Assembly (NCBI RefSeq): GCF_963259705.1
Contig: NC_081842.1
Span: 38,033,796-38,097,795, forward strand
Direction of reading: 5' to 3'
Source of the DNA: Myotis daubentonii
Taxonomy: Eukaryota; Chordata; Mammalia; Chiroptera; Vespertilionidae
DNA: 64,000 bases
Shown here: positions 11,210-22,524 of the stretch, in pieces
How positions within the stretch are numbered: position 1 is the first letter of the stretch
Layout: each line of letters opens with the position of its first letter
The notes under the pieces: generated by a model
Database searches by the model: none
What the model was told of the DNA's origin: nothing
What the model saw: only the letters and a program-made list of their open reading frames with translations
Program-made: the position numbers and the translations under genes

Positions 11210-13194
11210 GGTTAGAGAAAGAGCACTGTTTTTGCTTCTTTTAACAACTTCAAGAAAAAGTAAGTTCCAGTGAATGTCAGTCTATGGGAGGTGCTTAACA
11301 TTCTAAAGCTATGTTTCCACTATTTCTCTAGCTCCCTCCTCAAGCTTATGCGCCTCTTCTATTTTGATGTCTTGCTGGAAGCATGGAACCACTGCTCAGA
11401 TGGCTAGTGGTAAATGTAGAGGAAGCCATGGTGCCCTTGCACGGGCTATGGAAAAACACAGAGTTTATAATTATTTAAATCCATTTCATTAAAAATTTAA
11501 AGATATAACATTTTCTTTCTCTTATGAGCAATATGGTAGATAACCAGAATATAAATCAAATGATAAATTAGGCAAGTGTGAAAAGATAACAGATGGAAGA
11601 AAGCAGGAAAGATAGATGCTGACAGTCTCACTTAGATGAGATAGAAGAATTTTGGAAACGAAGTTTCATCAGGTTAGGCAATGCTCTCTTTCTCTGTCAT
11701 CACCTTGGCAAGTGTTCTAGACAGGGGTGGTTTGGTAGAATATTCTCCAACCACAAAATAGGACAGCTTTGAAGAATAAGACACCTGATACTCATCTCTA
11801 CAAATGCGGTGATAAATATAAGTGACATTTAGCCATCTTAATAACATAAATAACGCTCGCAAATGTGGAGCCAGATTTTCTACTGGAAAAGATAACGTTT
11901 GGGTTTTACATGGATTTGTTAACTCTTTGCAACTAGACAACCAGGGGCACTTGGCTTTGCCAGATGATATGATAGAAATGAGAATCCTATGTCTGCAAAA
12001 TCTTTTTTAATTAGGTGCTTGATTGTGGGTTTCCCTACTAGATCATTTGGCATGTCCCCCACAATATTCTTTTCATCTGTAATAAGAGACTCTTGAGATA
12101 GTGGGGATTTGATTGATATCCTATGAGAAATCTGCACCTTTAATATTTTTCCTAATAAATGAGGAAGTTAAGAACTTTTATAAATTCTAAACAATCTACA
12201 GTGTCATCACTGGACCTTTTCCTTGATATAGGGGAGTAACCTATGTAAGCTGAAAAACATTGCTAATTGTCTAACTTCTTATTTCATTTGGAGGGGGAAG
12301 GGCATAAAGTCCTGTCCAGTTGTATTATCTTCTACAGACCAACTTCCTTGACAATCAAGCAATCAAACAAACAAACAAAAAACAGATCTGGAACTGTTTT
12401 GGTGCTTTATTTTATTTCTTCATTTTATTTCCCATGCTTTATTTTAAAGGAAGAGACCATACAATTCCTATTAAGAGACTTGGTCAAAAGAGCCCCTTTC
12501 AATTTTGTTCCTGTCCTCCATAAAGTTTCAAATCAATTCTCTGTATGATCTACATCTGCAAGGAGCTACAGAAGTTGCAAGAAAAAAAAAACCCTCAAAG
12601 AAAGATTTGATTGTGTTCATTAATACTAAACTTACATAAACCAGGATGTGACTCAATCTATTTTGAAAGGATATTTAACATTAAAGGTTAAAACAAAAAG
12701 AAACTTCTAGCTAACCTTCAATTAACCATAGCTGCCTGGCACTTTGTTATTAATCAAGATTTTACTCATTCTTGCATTATTTTTATGACATTCAATTTTA
12801 TTTGGTTTCTTCAATATATTTCTCAGAGGTGAAATAGCTCTCTTTTTTTGGATGGAAATCAAATCAAAGTGTGGAAGGCTTCCTGTGTGACCTTCATAAA
12901 GTCGTCTCCCTGTGATTCTTTTTTAATTTTTAAAATGACAATAATGATGTCTATTCTACTGTGCTGTGGAAGAAAGGAATGAAATCCTGCAGAGAAGCAG
13001 GGTAGTGTTGAAAAGACTAAAGGTTTAGAGCCAGGTAAATATGGTTTCACCAAGTAACATTGGGCATTAACATCTCTAAGCCTCCATTTCCTCAACAGTA
13101 AAATAAAGATGTAAATCCTAATTGCAATATTGTAATTTAGATGAATTAATGTCTGTAAAGGATGTGGTATATAAAAGGGAAAAAAAATGATAGT
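11210..13194. other. Unannotated 2-kb stretch
   Basis: No recognised repeat, RNA or exon. AT-rich with an (AAAC)n-like patch near 12360-12381. Short open frames on both strands lack support. Confidence 0.45.
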
Positions 13195-13337
13195 TGCTAT
13201 GTATGTTTATGTCCCCTCAAATTTATGTTAAATCCTAATGCCCAGTGTAGTGGACCTGGGGCCTTTGGAAGGGATTGGGTCATGAGGGCAGAGCTCTCTT
13301 AAATGGAATTAGTGCCCTTATAAGTGAGAACCTAGAG
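13195..13337 (+). mobile_element. MLT1-type LTR, 5' part
   Basis: ERVL-MaLR LTR remnant with a TATGTCCCCTCAAATTTATG head, TAATGCCCAGTGTAGTGG, GGGATTGGGTCATGAGGGCA and ATTAGTGCCCTTATAA. It is interrupted at 13338 by a hAT-like palindrome and resumes at 13566. Solo LTR; no viral gene remains nearby. Confidence 0.8.
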
Positions 13338-13557
13338 CAGTGGTTCTCAACCTTGGCTGCACATTAGAATCACCTGGGAATCTTTTTAAAATCCCGATTT
13401 CTGGACCTCATCCTCCGGAAATTCTGTTTCTTTGTTATGGGTTGGGGCCACAACATTAGTAACAAAGAAACAGAATTTCCGGAGGATGAGGCCCAGAAAT
13501 CAGGATTTTAAAGATTCCCAGGTGATTCTAATGTGCAGCCAAGGTTGAGAACCACTG
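13338..13557. mobile_element. Palindromic hAT-type MITE (MER5-like ends), 220 bp
   Basis: The element starts CAGTGGTTCTCAACCTTGGC and ends with the exact inverse. The left arm (13338-13437) and right arm (13460-13557) are reverse complements over about 98 nt, with two substitutions and one 2-nt indel. A 22-nt loop lies between. It is flanked by an 8-bp duplication, ACCTAGAG at 13330-13337 and CCCTAGAG at 13558-13565 (one mismatch), the length typical of hAT transposons. The ends resemble MER5A/Charlie, but the inner CCTCCGGAAATTCTGTTTC part does not match the MER5A core I know. Confidence 0.88.
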
Positions 13558-13565
13558 CCCTAGAG

Positions 13566-13793
13566 AGTTCCCTCATCCTCTCCAACATGTGGGTCTAGGA
13601 AGCAGGCTCTCACCAGACATTGAACTTGCTAGCGCTATGATCTTGGGCTGTCCAGCTTCCAGAGTGGTGAGAAATAAGTGTTTGTTCATTTGTTTTTCAA
13701 GTTACTTGGTGGAGCCCATGAAGATTTGTTGTTTATAAGTGACCCATTATCTGGTATTTTGTTATAGCATCCAGCCTAAACCTACAAGGACAG
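13566..13793 (+). mobile_element. MLT1-type LTR, 3' part
   Basis: Continues the LTR after the MITE: AGTTCCCTCATCCTCTCC, AGGAAGCAGGCTCTCACCAG, a TTGATCTTGG-like block, CCAGAGTGGTGAGAAATAAG (the AATAAA region) and TATTTTGTTATAGCA. Together the two parts make about 370 bp of LTR. Confidence 0.8.
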
Positions 13794-14116
13794 TAGATTT
13801 TTTTCAATTGAGAGAAGACCCTGAATATGAATACAAAGAAATAGGAGAACCAGCATTAGGCCTTGTGTTTTAATATTGTTTTTTGTCTTTGCTGGAAAAG
13901 TTTCTTTCTCTTTATTCAATATCAATGCCTATAATTATGTACTCTAAATCTAGTTACTCACTTGGAAAATTCTTAATCAGTTTTTTAAAAAAATCATGAT
14001 CAAGGTCCATGCTGGGCTTCTACAGAATCTTGCCACACACTTTTTGTTTCTCTCAGAAAAATAAAAATAATAATAATTTGGGTGTTGGAAGAGAATGACA
14101 TAGTTTTATTCTAAAG

Positions 14117-14235
14117 CAGTGGTTCTGAAACCACTTTATATCTGATTCACCTGGGTAACTCAATAATTCCCAGATTCAGGGTCCTTACCCCTGATTCAGT
14201 AAATATGAAGTGTAGCAATAGAATCTGTATTTCCT
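14117..14235 (+). mobile_element. Diverged hAT-Charlie/MER5-type fragment
   Basis: CAGTGGTTCTGAAACCACTT, then GATTCACCTGGGTAACTCAA and a GAATCTGTATTT-like stretch follow the layout of MER5-like non-autonomous hATs. Much older than the palindromic element at 13338. Confidence 0.5.
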
Positions 14236-14261
14236 CAAGTAAATAAAGATTTTTTGTAATT

Positions 14262-14681
14262 GTGATAAAATACACTTAACATAAAATTTACCATCTTAGT
14301 CATTTTCAAGTGTAAAAGTGAGTGACATTCTCTCTACTCAATTTTTTTGTGCAACCATTACTACCTTTCATCTCCAGAATGCTTGCAAAACTGAAACTGT
14401 ATACACATTAAATAAACAGTAATGCTCCATTCTTTCCCCAGCCCTTGGCAACCACCATTCTATTTTCTGTCTCTATGAATTTGACTATTCTAGCTGTCTT
14501 AAACAAGTGGAATCATACAGTAGTTGTCCTTTTGTGAGTGGCATATTTCACTTAGCATAACATTCTTAAGATTCATTCATGTAGCCTGTGTGAAAATTTC
14601 CTCTGTTAAAAGCTGAATAATAGTCCATTGTTTGTATATAACACACTCTGTTTATCTATTCATCCATCAATGGATAGTGCC
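14262..14681 (-). mobile_element. Old L1 3' UTR/ORF2 end
   Basis: The reverse complement matches an L1MB/L1ME-type 3' end: TAACATAAAATTTACCATCT, CAACCATTACTACC, CTTGGCAACCACCATTCTAT, GTGGAATCATACAGTAGTTG, TTTCACTTAGCATAACATTC and CATCCATCAATGGATAG in plus-strand order. Confidence 0.8.
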
Positions 14682-14699
14682 CCAATTGACTTTATTTTT

Positions 14700-14790
14700 T
14701 AAATATGGAGTGCATCACAAATTTGTCCGTGTGCCATGGTAATCTTCTCTGATTGTACCAAGTTTAGTGTATCACTGCCAAACTGAGCAC
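14700..14790 (-). pseudogene. U6 snRNA pseudogene (processed)
   Basis: The reverse complement starts GTGCTCAGTTTGGCAGTGAT, matching the U6 5' end GTGCTCGCTTCGGCAGCACA with transitions. It continues with the ACTAAACTTGGTACAATCAG block, AGAGAAGATTACCATGGC and ends CTCCATATTT. About 15 nt of the segment after the conserved ACAGAGAAGATTAGCATGG core are missing, so it cannot form a functional U6. A T-rich run on the left corresponds to a 3' A-tail. Imperfect 12-bp direct repeats (CCAATTGACTTT at 14682, CCAAGTGATTTC at 14792) suggest L1-mediated retroposition. Confidence 0.82.
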
Positions 14791-14806
14791 TCCAAGTGAT
14801 TTCGAA

Positions 14807-15802
14807 AACCATGGATAAGGCAGTTTTTCTAACCACACATTGATGAGATCAATTTAATTGAGTGACCAATATTTTATAAAGATATAGAATGAAAAATAAA
14901 AGATATAGACTAGAATAAAATAGAACATGTAAAAATTATAATAAGAGAGTGTATCATTTCAAAAATTTTGTTTCTGTATATGTGTGTGTGTTTGTTATGG
15001 GTAAGGGTGGTGTGTATCCTATGTCAGGACATAAAATGCTTTTCTTATAGTTGCTCTCAATCAAAGAATGTGAAAGCCACCTGTTCAAAGAATCAGAAAT
15101 TAGAACATGATTGAATGATAACTAAATTAATGTAATGCTCTCAGCTTGAAATGTACTATAGAATAACAGTAGTCATGATTTTACTTATTTAAAGTAAGAG
15201 AATGAGAAAATAAAAATAAAAGATTGAGAACCTCTTTCTGTGAGATTGGACTCCAGACTTTATCATGGAGATTTGAATGTTGCTCATCAATGAATCATTT
15301 TCATAACACTGTATCAGGAGTCATGTATGAATTTAGCATCTCTCTAATACACTATGCTCTTATAGACTCCAGAATTAGATAAAGAATTGCTAGCAGCAGT
15401 GATGAAGAGGTGTGAGTGCCACCAGCGATTCAGGATTCAGTTCCAGCTCAGGAAACATACTATCAAAATCAAATTAATTTCTCCCCTTTGGCGTTGTTCT
15501 CAAGCATATGTGGTTTTTAAATTGTTGTGATGACTTCCATCACTTTATCGAAAATATACAGGATATATTTATCTAAGGTAAATATGATTTTACTTGGTAT
15601 GTTTTCTCAAATAACAACACACAATATGCATCAGAAAACAAGTCAATTATATAATAATATTACTGTTTGTGAATTGTATTTAGTTCTGCCAGAATTTATG
15701 AAAGATATATGTTTAACTGATGTAAATGTTTATATTAGATCATATGGAACATAGTGATTCATCTGCCTTTTAGAGATGTGTGGAACTCCTGTTCATCCTC
15801 AG
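14807..15802. other. Unannotated AT-rich stretch
   Basis: No recognised gene or repeat; a short (GT)n is present near 14980-14992. Confidence 0.4.
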
Positions 15803-15816
15803 GAGAGCTATTTTAT

Positions 15817-16026
15817 TTTTAAAATATATTTTTATTGATTTCAGAGAAGAAGGGAGAAGGAGAGAGAGATAGAAACATCAAAGATAAGAGAGAATCGTTG
15901 GTCTGCCTCCTGCATGCCCCACATTGTGGATTGAGCTCACAGTCTGGGAATGTGCCTTGATGGGAAATTGAACCATGACCACCTGGTTCATAGGTTGATA
16001 CTCAACCACTAAGCCATGCTGGGTCA
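15817..16026 (-). mobile_element. VES SINE, full length
   Basis: The reverse complement carries TGGCTTAGTGGTTGAGTATC (A-box region) and CAATTTCCCATCAAGGCACA in the B-box neighbourhood, and ends with AATAAAAATATATTTTAAAA. A 14-bp target-site duplication, GAGAGCTATTTTAT, lies at 15803-15816 and 16027-16040. Confidence 0.93.
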
Positions 16027-16295
16027 GAGAGCTATTTTATATTGCCTTAGATGTTTAGTATATGGTTCCACCAAAAACCTGTGAGTTGCTTGATGCTGAC
16101 ACTGGCATTAATGCAGGGAAACATGCTATTCCCTAGTAACCTAAGTTCATGCTTTTAGTTCATAGGGAAGAAGGCAGGATAGATGGCTAGATAAGTAGGT
16201 AGTTGATAGATATATGGATAGATGATAAGTGGTAATGTATAAAAATGATATAGTCTAAATGTGAAGGTACCTTTAAAAATTATAATAAGTGGAGA

Positions 16296-16310
16296 CACAA
16301 TTAGGCTTTA
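16296..16310. repeat. L1 target-site duplication, left copy
   Basis: CACAATTAGGCTTTA, identical to 17927-17941. Confidence 0.95.
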
Positions 16311-17926
16311 TTTTTATTTATTTATTTTTTATTGCTTACAGTATTACAAAGGGTATTACATATGTGTCTCTTTTTTCCCCCCGCCCTTGACAGTCCCCTG
16401 GCCTCCCCTACCCCCCAGTGTCTTATGTCCATTGGTTATGCTTATATGCATACATACAAGTCCTTTGGTTGATCTCTTACCCCCCTCCCTCCTACCCCCC
16501 AACCCTCCCCGGCCTTCCCGCTGCAGTTTGACAATCTGTTTGAGGCTGCTCTGCCTCTGTATCTATTATTGTTCAAAAGTTTATAATGGTCTCTATTATC
16601 CATGAATGAATGAGATCATGTGGTATTTTTCCTTCATTGAGTGGCTTATTTCACTTAGCATAATGCTCTCCAGTTCCATCCATGACGTTGCAAATGGTAA
16701 GAGTTCCTTCTTTTTTACAGCAGCATAGTATTCCATCATGTAGATGTACCACAGTTTTCTAATCCATTCATCTACTGATGGGCACTTAGGCTGTTTCCAG
16801 ATCCTAGCTATGGTGAATTGTGCTGCTATGAACATATGGGTGCATATATCCTTTCTGATTGGTGTTTCTGGTTTCTTGGGATATATTCCTAGAAGTGGGA
16901 TCACAGGGTCAAATGGGAGTTCCATTTTCAGTTTTTTGAGGAAACTCCATACTGTCTTCCATAGTGGCTGCACCAGTCTGCATTCCCACCAGCAGTGCAC
17001 AAGTGTTCCTTTTACTCCACATCCTCTCCAGCACTTGTCGTTTGTTGATTTGTTGATGATAGCCAGTCTAACAGGTGTGAGATGGTACCTCATTGTTGTT
17101 TTGATTTGCATCTCTCAGATGATTAGTGACTTTGAGCATGTTTTCATATGTCTCTTGGCTTTCTGAATGTCCTCTTTTGAAAGGTGTCTATTTAGGTCCT
17201 TTGCCCATTTTTTGATTGGATTGTTTATCTTCCTTTTGTTAAGTTGTATGAGTTCCCTATAAATTTTGGAGATTAGGCCCTTATCAGATATGACATTGGC
17301 AAATATGTTTTCCCACACAGTGGGTTTTCTCATTGTTTTGTTGATGGTTTCTTTTGCTGTGCAGAAGCTTTTTATTTTGATGTAGTCCCATTTGTTCATT
17401 TTCTCTTTAGTTTCAAGTGCCCTAGGAGCTGTATCAGTGAAGAAATTGCTTCGGCATATGTCTGAGATTTTGTTGCCTTTGGATTCTTCTAGAATTTTTA
17501 TGGTTTCCTGTCGTACATTTAAGTCCTTTATCCATTTTGAGTTTATTTTTGTGTATGGTGTAAGTTGGTGGTCTAGTTTCATTTTCTTGCATATATCTGT
17601 CCAATTTTCCCAACACCATTTATTGAAGAGACTATCTTGGCTCCATTGTATGTTCTTACCTCCTTTGTCAAATATTAATTGAGCATATTGGTTCGGGCAG
17701 ATTTCTGGGTTCTCTATTCTATTCCATTGATCTATATGCCTATTCTTGTGCCAGTACCAGGCAGTTTTGAGAACAGTGGCTTTGTAATACATCTTGATAT
17801 CTGGTATTGAGATCCCACCTACTTTGTTCTTTCTCAGGATTGCTGCAGCTATTCGGGGTCTTTTTTTATTCCAGATGAATTTTTGGAGAGTTCGTTCTAG
17901 ATCTGTGAAGTATGCCGTTGGTATTT
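16311..17926 (-). mobile_element. Young 5'-truncated LINE-1 (about 1.6 kb)
   Basis: Minus-strand L1 with a short A-tail (the T-rich run from 16311), an approximately 285-bp 3' UTR and the C-terminal part of ORF2. The 15-bp target-site duplication is perfect, and the ORF2 frame is interrupted by one stop only, so this is a recent insertion. The 5' truncation leaves no promoter, ORF1, endonuclease or reverse-transcriptase core, so it cannot move itself. Confidence 0.95.
16596..17926 (-). pseudogene. L1 ORF2 C-terminal remnant with one in-frame stop
   Basis: The frame runs from 17926 down to the natural stop at 16596-16598. It is broken once, by TGA at 17115-17117, where L1 ORF2 normally has an arginine (CGA to TGA, a CpG transition). 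The C-terminal part shows the L1 cysteine-rich domain CWRGCG...HCWWEC (spacing CX3CX7HX4C), followed by the conserved region with [11 protein letters not shown] and the [13 protein letters not shown] motif. In L1 this region supports ORF2p RNA binding. Upstream residues derived from 17927-17948 belong to the flanking DNA, not to L1. Confidence 0.92.
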
Positions 17927-17941
17927 CACAATTAGGCTTTA
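17927..17941. repeat. L1 target-site duplication, right copy
   Basis: CACAATTAGGCTTTA, pairing with 16296-16310. Confidence 0.95.
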
Positions 17942-18007
17942 AATACATAATGAGAATTTTATTCAGAACTATAATACTAGTTTATAAGAATATTTTTATT
18001 GCACTTG

Positions 18008-18185
18008 TTCATTAATCCTCAGCACTGTGTGAAAAAGACCAAACTGTTTACATTTTACAGGAAGGAAAACAGATACCAACATTAAGAGCCTTGCTGATTC
18101 CCAGGCTCTGGATGTACCAGCCAGGAATCAGCTCCTGTAGTACAGCTTCAAGTGCAGGCAATGTCCCACTAAACTGCTGTATCAG
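18008..18185 (-). mobile_element. Possible MIR SINE
   Basis: Weak MIR layout in reverse orientation: ATTAATCCTCAGCACTGTG, ATTTTACAGGAAGGAAAACAG, then AGCCTTGCTGATTCCCAGGC. Diverged. Confidence 0.4.
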
Positions 18186-18470
18186 GCATGCAGAATTCTT
18201 TACTGCTGTTGGGTTTGTCCTTAGAATCCCCCAATTTCAGGGTGAAACTGTTTGGCTAAATAGTTAAACCCTAACTAAGAAATTACTCATAATTACCACA
18301 AACTTCTAAACGAAAAATACAGAGCCAAATAACCTGATTCTTTGCCTGTTTTGCACAAATGCAGAGGTTTCCAAACCCAGGTGATATTCAGAATCAGCTT
18401 CAGGGCTTTGGGGAAATATAGATTTCTGGGCAACACCCAGACTTATATATTGTTTTGGTGGAAAGCCAAA

Positions 18471-19310
18471 TAAAAAAATAATAGACATCTTCTCCAAAGA
18501 GGTCATACAGAAGGCCAATAGACCAAGGAAAAGGTGCTCAATGCCACTAATCATCAGATAAAAGCAAATTAAAACCATAAGGAAATATCACCTTACACCT
18601 GTCAAAATGGTTACCATCAATAAATCAACAAACAGCAGGTGCTGGTGATAATGTCGAGAAAAGGGAACCCGAGTGCACTGTTGGTGGGATTGCACATTGG
18701 TGCAGCCACTGTGGAGAACAGCATGGAGGTTCCTCAAAAAAAATTAAAAATAGAACTACCTTATGACCCAGCAAACCCACTTCTGGCATTTATCTGAAGA
18801 CATTTGGAACACTAATTTGAAAAGATATATGCATCCCTATGTTCACTGCAGCATTATTTACAACAGCCAAGATATGGAAGCGACCTAAGTGTCCATTGAT
18901 AGATGACTGGATAAGGTGGATATAATATACATATACAATGGAATAGTATTTGGCCATGAAAGAAATGAAATGTTACCATTGTGACAACTTGGATGGACCT
19001 AGAAGGTGTTATGATAAGTGGAATAAGTCATTCAGAGAAAGACAAATACTATATAATTTCACTTATAAGTAGAATCTAAACTACAAAATAAATGAACAAG
19101 CAAAACAGAAAGAGGCTCATAGACACAAAGAATAGACTGATGGCTGTCAGAGCGGAGAGGCGTTGGTAGGCTGGGTGAGAAAAGTGAAAGGATTGGCAGT
19201 TACAAAATAGACACGGGGATGTAAAGTACAGCATAGAGAGCGTAGTCAATAATATCCTAAGAACTATGCATGACATCAGGTGGGTACTAGACTTATTCTT
19301 CTGAAGGATA
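18471..19310 (+). mobile_element. Older L1 3' end (ORF2 tail plus 3' UTR)
   Basis: Plus-strand L1 reading: TTCTCCAAAGAGGTCATACA, CACCTTACACCTGTCAAAAT, CACTGTTGGTGGGATTGCA, CATTATTTACAACAGCCAAG, TGGATGGACCTAGAAGG and a 3' UTR with GGGGATGTAAAGTACAGCAT and CAGGTGGGTACTAGACTTAT. This L1MA-like 3' UTR is a different, older subfamily than the L1 at 16311. Many indels disrupt ORF2. Confidence 0.85.
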
Positions 19311-21400
19311 GGAAAGTACTAATAATAGTATAGTTTTATTCAAACTGTTCAGAATGTGAATATAATTTCTTCAAAATGTAAATTAAAACGAATGCAAGAG
19401 ATGAAAAAATTCAATATTCTTATGGTTTCAAAATACTTTTTTGCAATAAAATATTTCAAATCTCAATTAAAATTAAAGTCAAAATATAAATCATACTTAA
19501 TGTGTACTAGAAAGTTAGGTCAAAACAATTTTAACACCTACATTTTTACATTTAATAAATTATAAAATTTAACCTTGTAAGATACTTTTATGAAAATAAA
19601 ACTATATATATCTATTTGCAATTCTATTTACCAATGTAATGAATAAGATCTCAATTCATATATGCATATATATATGCACATTTAGAATAACATTAATTGT
19701 CTAATATTGTGAAATGTTTTTCAGCCACTATGTGCACCTGTTACAAATACCATGGTGATTTGTCAGAAATTTCAGAAACATGATTTGGAACACAAAGAGA
19801 GGCTGGAAAATGGATATTTGGCACCACTTGGAATTTATTCTTCATTATGCAAGAATCTCCTGCATTCTCCTCTTCTGGGAGGAGGAATGGATTTGCCTTT
19901 CCTTCCTCCTGAGTGCTGTCCCCACTCAACCCTTCTTGGTCCTCTGAGTGGGTTCCTGAGTCTGCCACACAGCAAGCATTCCTGGTATTCAGGCCCAACA
20001 GCGTTTTGTTTTGAGGCCAAGGGGACAAGAAGTGGAGGAGCACCTGGGTTGGACCCAAGCAGTTTTAGGTATGGCATGGATCTTTAGGGTTACAGGTTGG
20101 TACAGTTCTGCTGTACTTGGCAGTTGCAGGGCTCCCTAAAGTGCGACTCATAGCAGGGCCTCTCTCACCTGGATCTACCCCCAGTAATGGAGAATAAAGC
20201 GAAGAGAACAGTAACATAATGATTTCGACTTCATATACTTGTCAACTCCATATACTTGTGGCAGGAAGTCTGAAGTCACCACTCCTCCATTTCAGCGGAA
20301 GCTGCCTGTAATAGAACTGCAGGCTTGTTCCATCTGTCTGTCTTCTCTCACTAGACATCGTCCTATGGCAAATATGTAGATATTCACTTTGAATATATGG
20401 GAGGGAGAAATCACATTCAATAATGCTTTTTTTTTCAGATAATTCACACTGCAGTTTGGAAACAAATACATTGAACTATTGTATATCATAGTAGTTTAAC
20501 TCAGTTACTTTCATGACCCATGATTTAAAACGTTTATTAATTAGGCAGTGTGTTTTACTTAGCAACAACAACAAAGACTATAATGATGTTTTATCTCTTT
20601 TAAAGATTCCCTGGCCCTTTAAATAAAAACCAAACCACTTTATTATTTTAAAGGGCTCTAAACAGAGAAAACTTGAAAAAAGAAACTTTAGTTGAGATAC
20701 ATTCAGATAACAATAATCTGAAAAGAAAGATTAAAGCCAGTTAATTATTCTCCCAGGTGCTTTACACAGTAAGTTCACTGGTTTGGGTTCAAAACCCTGG
20801 CTGGAGCTCATTTCTTTCATGTTTTTCTCTCTTTTTTGAGAACTTCAAACTCCTAATTAAACAGTTTCCATTTTTCATAATAGTTACAGATGAGTCAGTG
20901 CTTAAGAGAATTGACTGATCTTAATTGGGAATCAGAGCTCCGAGAGGTCTTTCATTTCCACCTTCTTAAACTGCCGACTCACTGGGTGGCTTGGTCACCG
21001 ATACATATAATGATTTAAAATGTCTAATAATGTTCCTAATTTGAGAAAGTTCAGAATGACTCACAACCCAAATGTGTACCAAATATCAGCCGTCACGTTC
21101 CAGGCTCCTGCTGACACAGTGAGGGCAGAGGTTGAGACAGGAATGAAACCTGAAGTTAATATTGCTGTCACGCTGGTAGACAGAGATCAGGCAGAGCAAG
21201 TCCTCTCAGCTTGAACAGGAGGAGGGTCATAACTCTTTGGCTGCTCCAGAGGCCAGCAGACTTATCCTATGCGGGGCCAAATCTTTGTGGGATCCCTTGT
21301 GGTCCCCAAAGTTCAGGCCCTTTATTCTAGGAGATTGAAGAAATTATTTCATGGTATTGTGCGTGTCAATGACTTGAGCTGTCACAAAGCTAAGAGCCTG
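19311..21400. other. Unannotated 2.1-kb stretch
   Basis: No recognised repeat or exon. 19740-20215 is GC-richer, with open frames on both strands and an AATAAA near 20193, but shows no recognisable product. A 64-codon ATG frame at 21020-21214 matches nothing I know. Confidence 0.4.
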
Positions 21401-21429
21401 TGACATATTATTGCCATAGCAATAGTCTG

Positions 21430-22040
21430 CAGTAAACCCACAGAATTTCCTCCAAATGTTGAGTCCTAAGAATGCAAGCCAAGGAGGAACTACACAACCA
21501 TTTGGTACATTCCAAGAGGCAGCATGAGAGTGAAAAGTAGCAGAATGTGCCACCAAAATATGCCATTTTGGCATAAGGACTATTTTGAGCTGAAGGCAAT
21601 TGAGAAGAAGCAGATACAGGAAAAGCTCTTTGCCCTTCTCCTACTTGCCTAAAAGCAGGGCATACATTTGTAAAGGTGACCCCCCACCCACTTCTCTACC
21701 AGGAAGAAGGGAAGTAATCACTGGAGAACAACCTAGAACCATATCAGCCCTAAAACAACATCAGAGTAATCTGCATAGCAGGCCTGGCTAACACCAGCCC
21801 ACATCTACCATTAGTTTCCCAATATATTTGCCTTCCCACAATTTACCATCCCTAGAAATTCAAAGTTCTTTTCCTTGGTCTCCACATTTCTCTAAAAATT
21901 TGTTCTTCTGTTAAGATGCTATTTAAACCCAAATTCTAACCACCTTTTGCTAAGTACTCCCAGGTGTGTGTACAATGGGCATGTTCAGAAACTTCTGTGC
22001 TTTTTCTCTTATTAATCTGTCTTTTCTTAGGCTACTTGAT
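21430..22040 (+). mobile_element. ERVL-type LTR (MER21-like), diverged
   Basis: A string of blocks matches an ancient ERVL-class LTR as I remember it: CCAAAATATGCCATTTTGGC, ATAAGGACTATTTTGAGCTG, AGGCAATTGAGAAGAAGCAG, TGCCTAAAAGCAGGGCATAC, CATAGCAGGCCTGGCTAACA, TATTTGCCTTCCCACAATTT and TTAAGATGCTATTTAAACCC. It is a non-coding LTR remnant; both boundaries are approximate and the family name is tentative. Confidence 0.55.
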
Positions 22041-22524
22041 AGGACATGAGAATATTAGAGGGGTGATGGAAATCTTTGAAATTCTACTTATCTCAGGCTA
22101 TCTTCAGGATCTTCTAATGTATAACCGGGATGAAGAATCACTAGTAGGATCCTTGTATTTTAGATCTAGAAAGAAAGCAGTAGGTGTTTTCCCACCTTCT
22201 TTGAGAAATGTGGGAGTGTTGTTTTAGGAAATAAAATCTGTATATGTATTTATTAGGCTACTAATTGTTTTTCTCAATAATTAGCCTTATTTTTGGAAGG
22301 AATTTCCCTAGTGGTTGTCTGTAGGTGTTTGTATTTGGACACCCTCACAGTCTATCTGTGTTTGGGTATGTGCCTAGAGGGATTTGGGGAGCGGCAGTTA
22401 TCAGGCAAGCCTGGGACCAGATTAACCCAGAAATCCCTACTTATTGAAGCTGAGATTTTACTACTTTAATTTTCAATCAGGAAAATCAGGACTTGAAGAG
22501 ATTGAAGGCTTTTGCAAAGCCATA

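Noticed and set aside
16744..17682. Plus-strand frames antisense to L1
   Set aside because: Shadows of the L1 ORF2 remnant on the minus strand.
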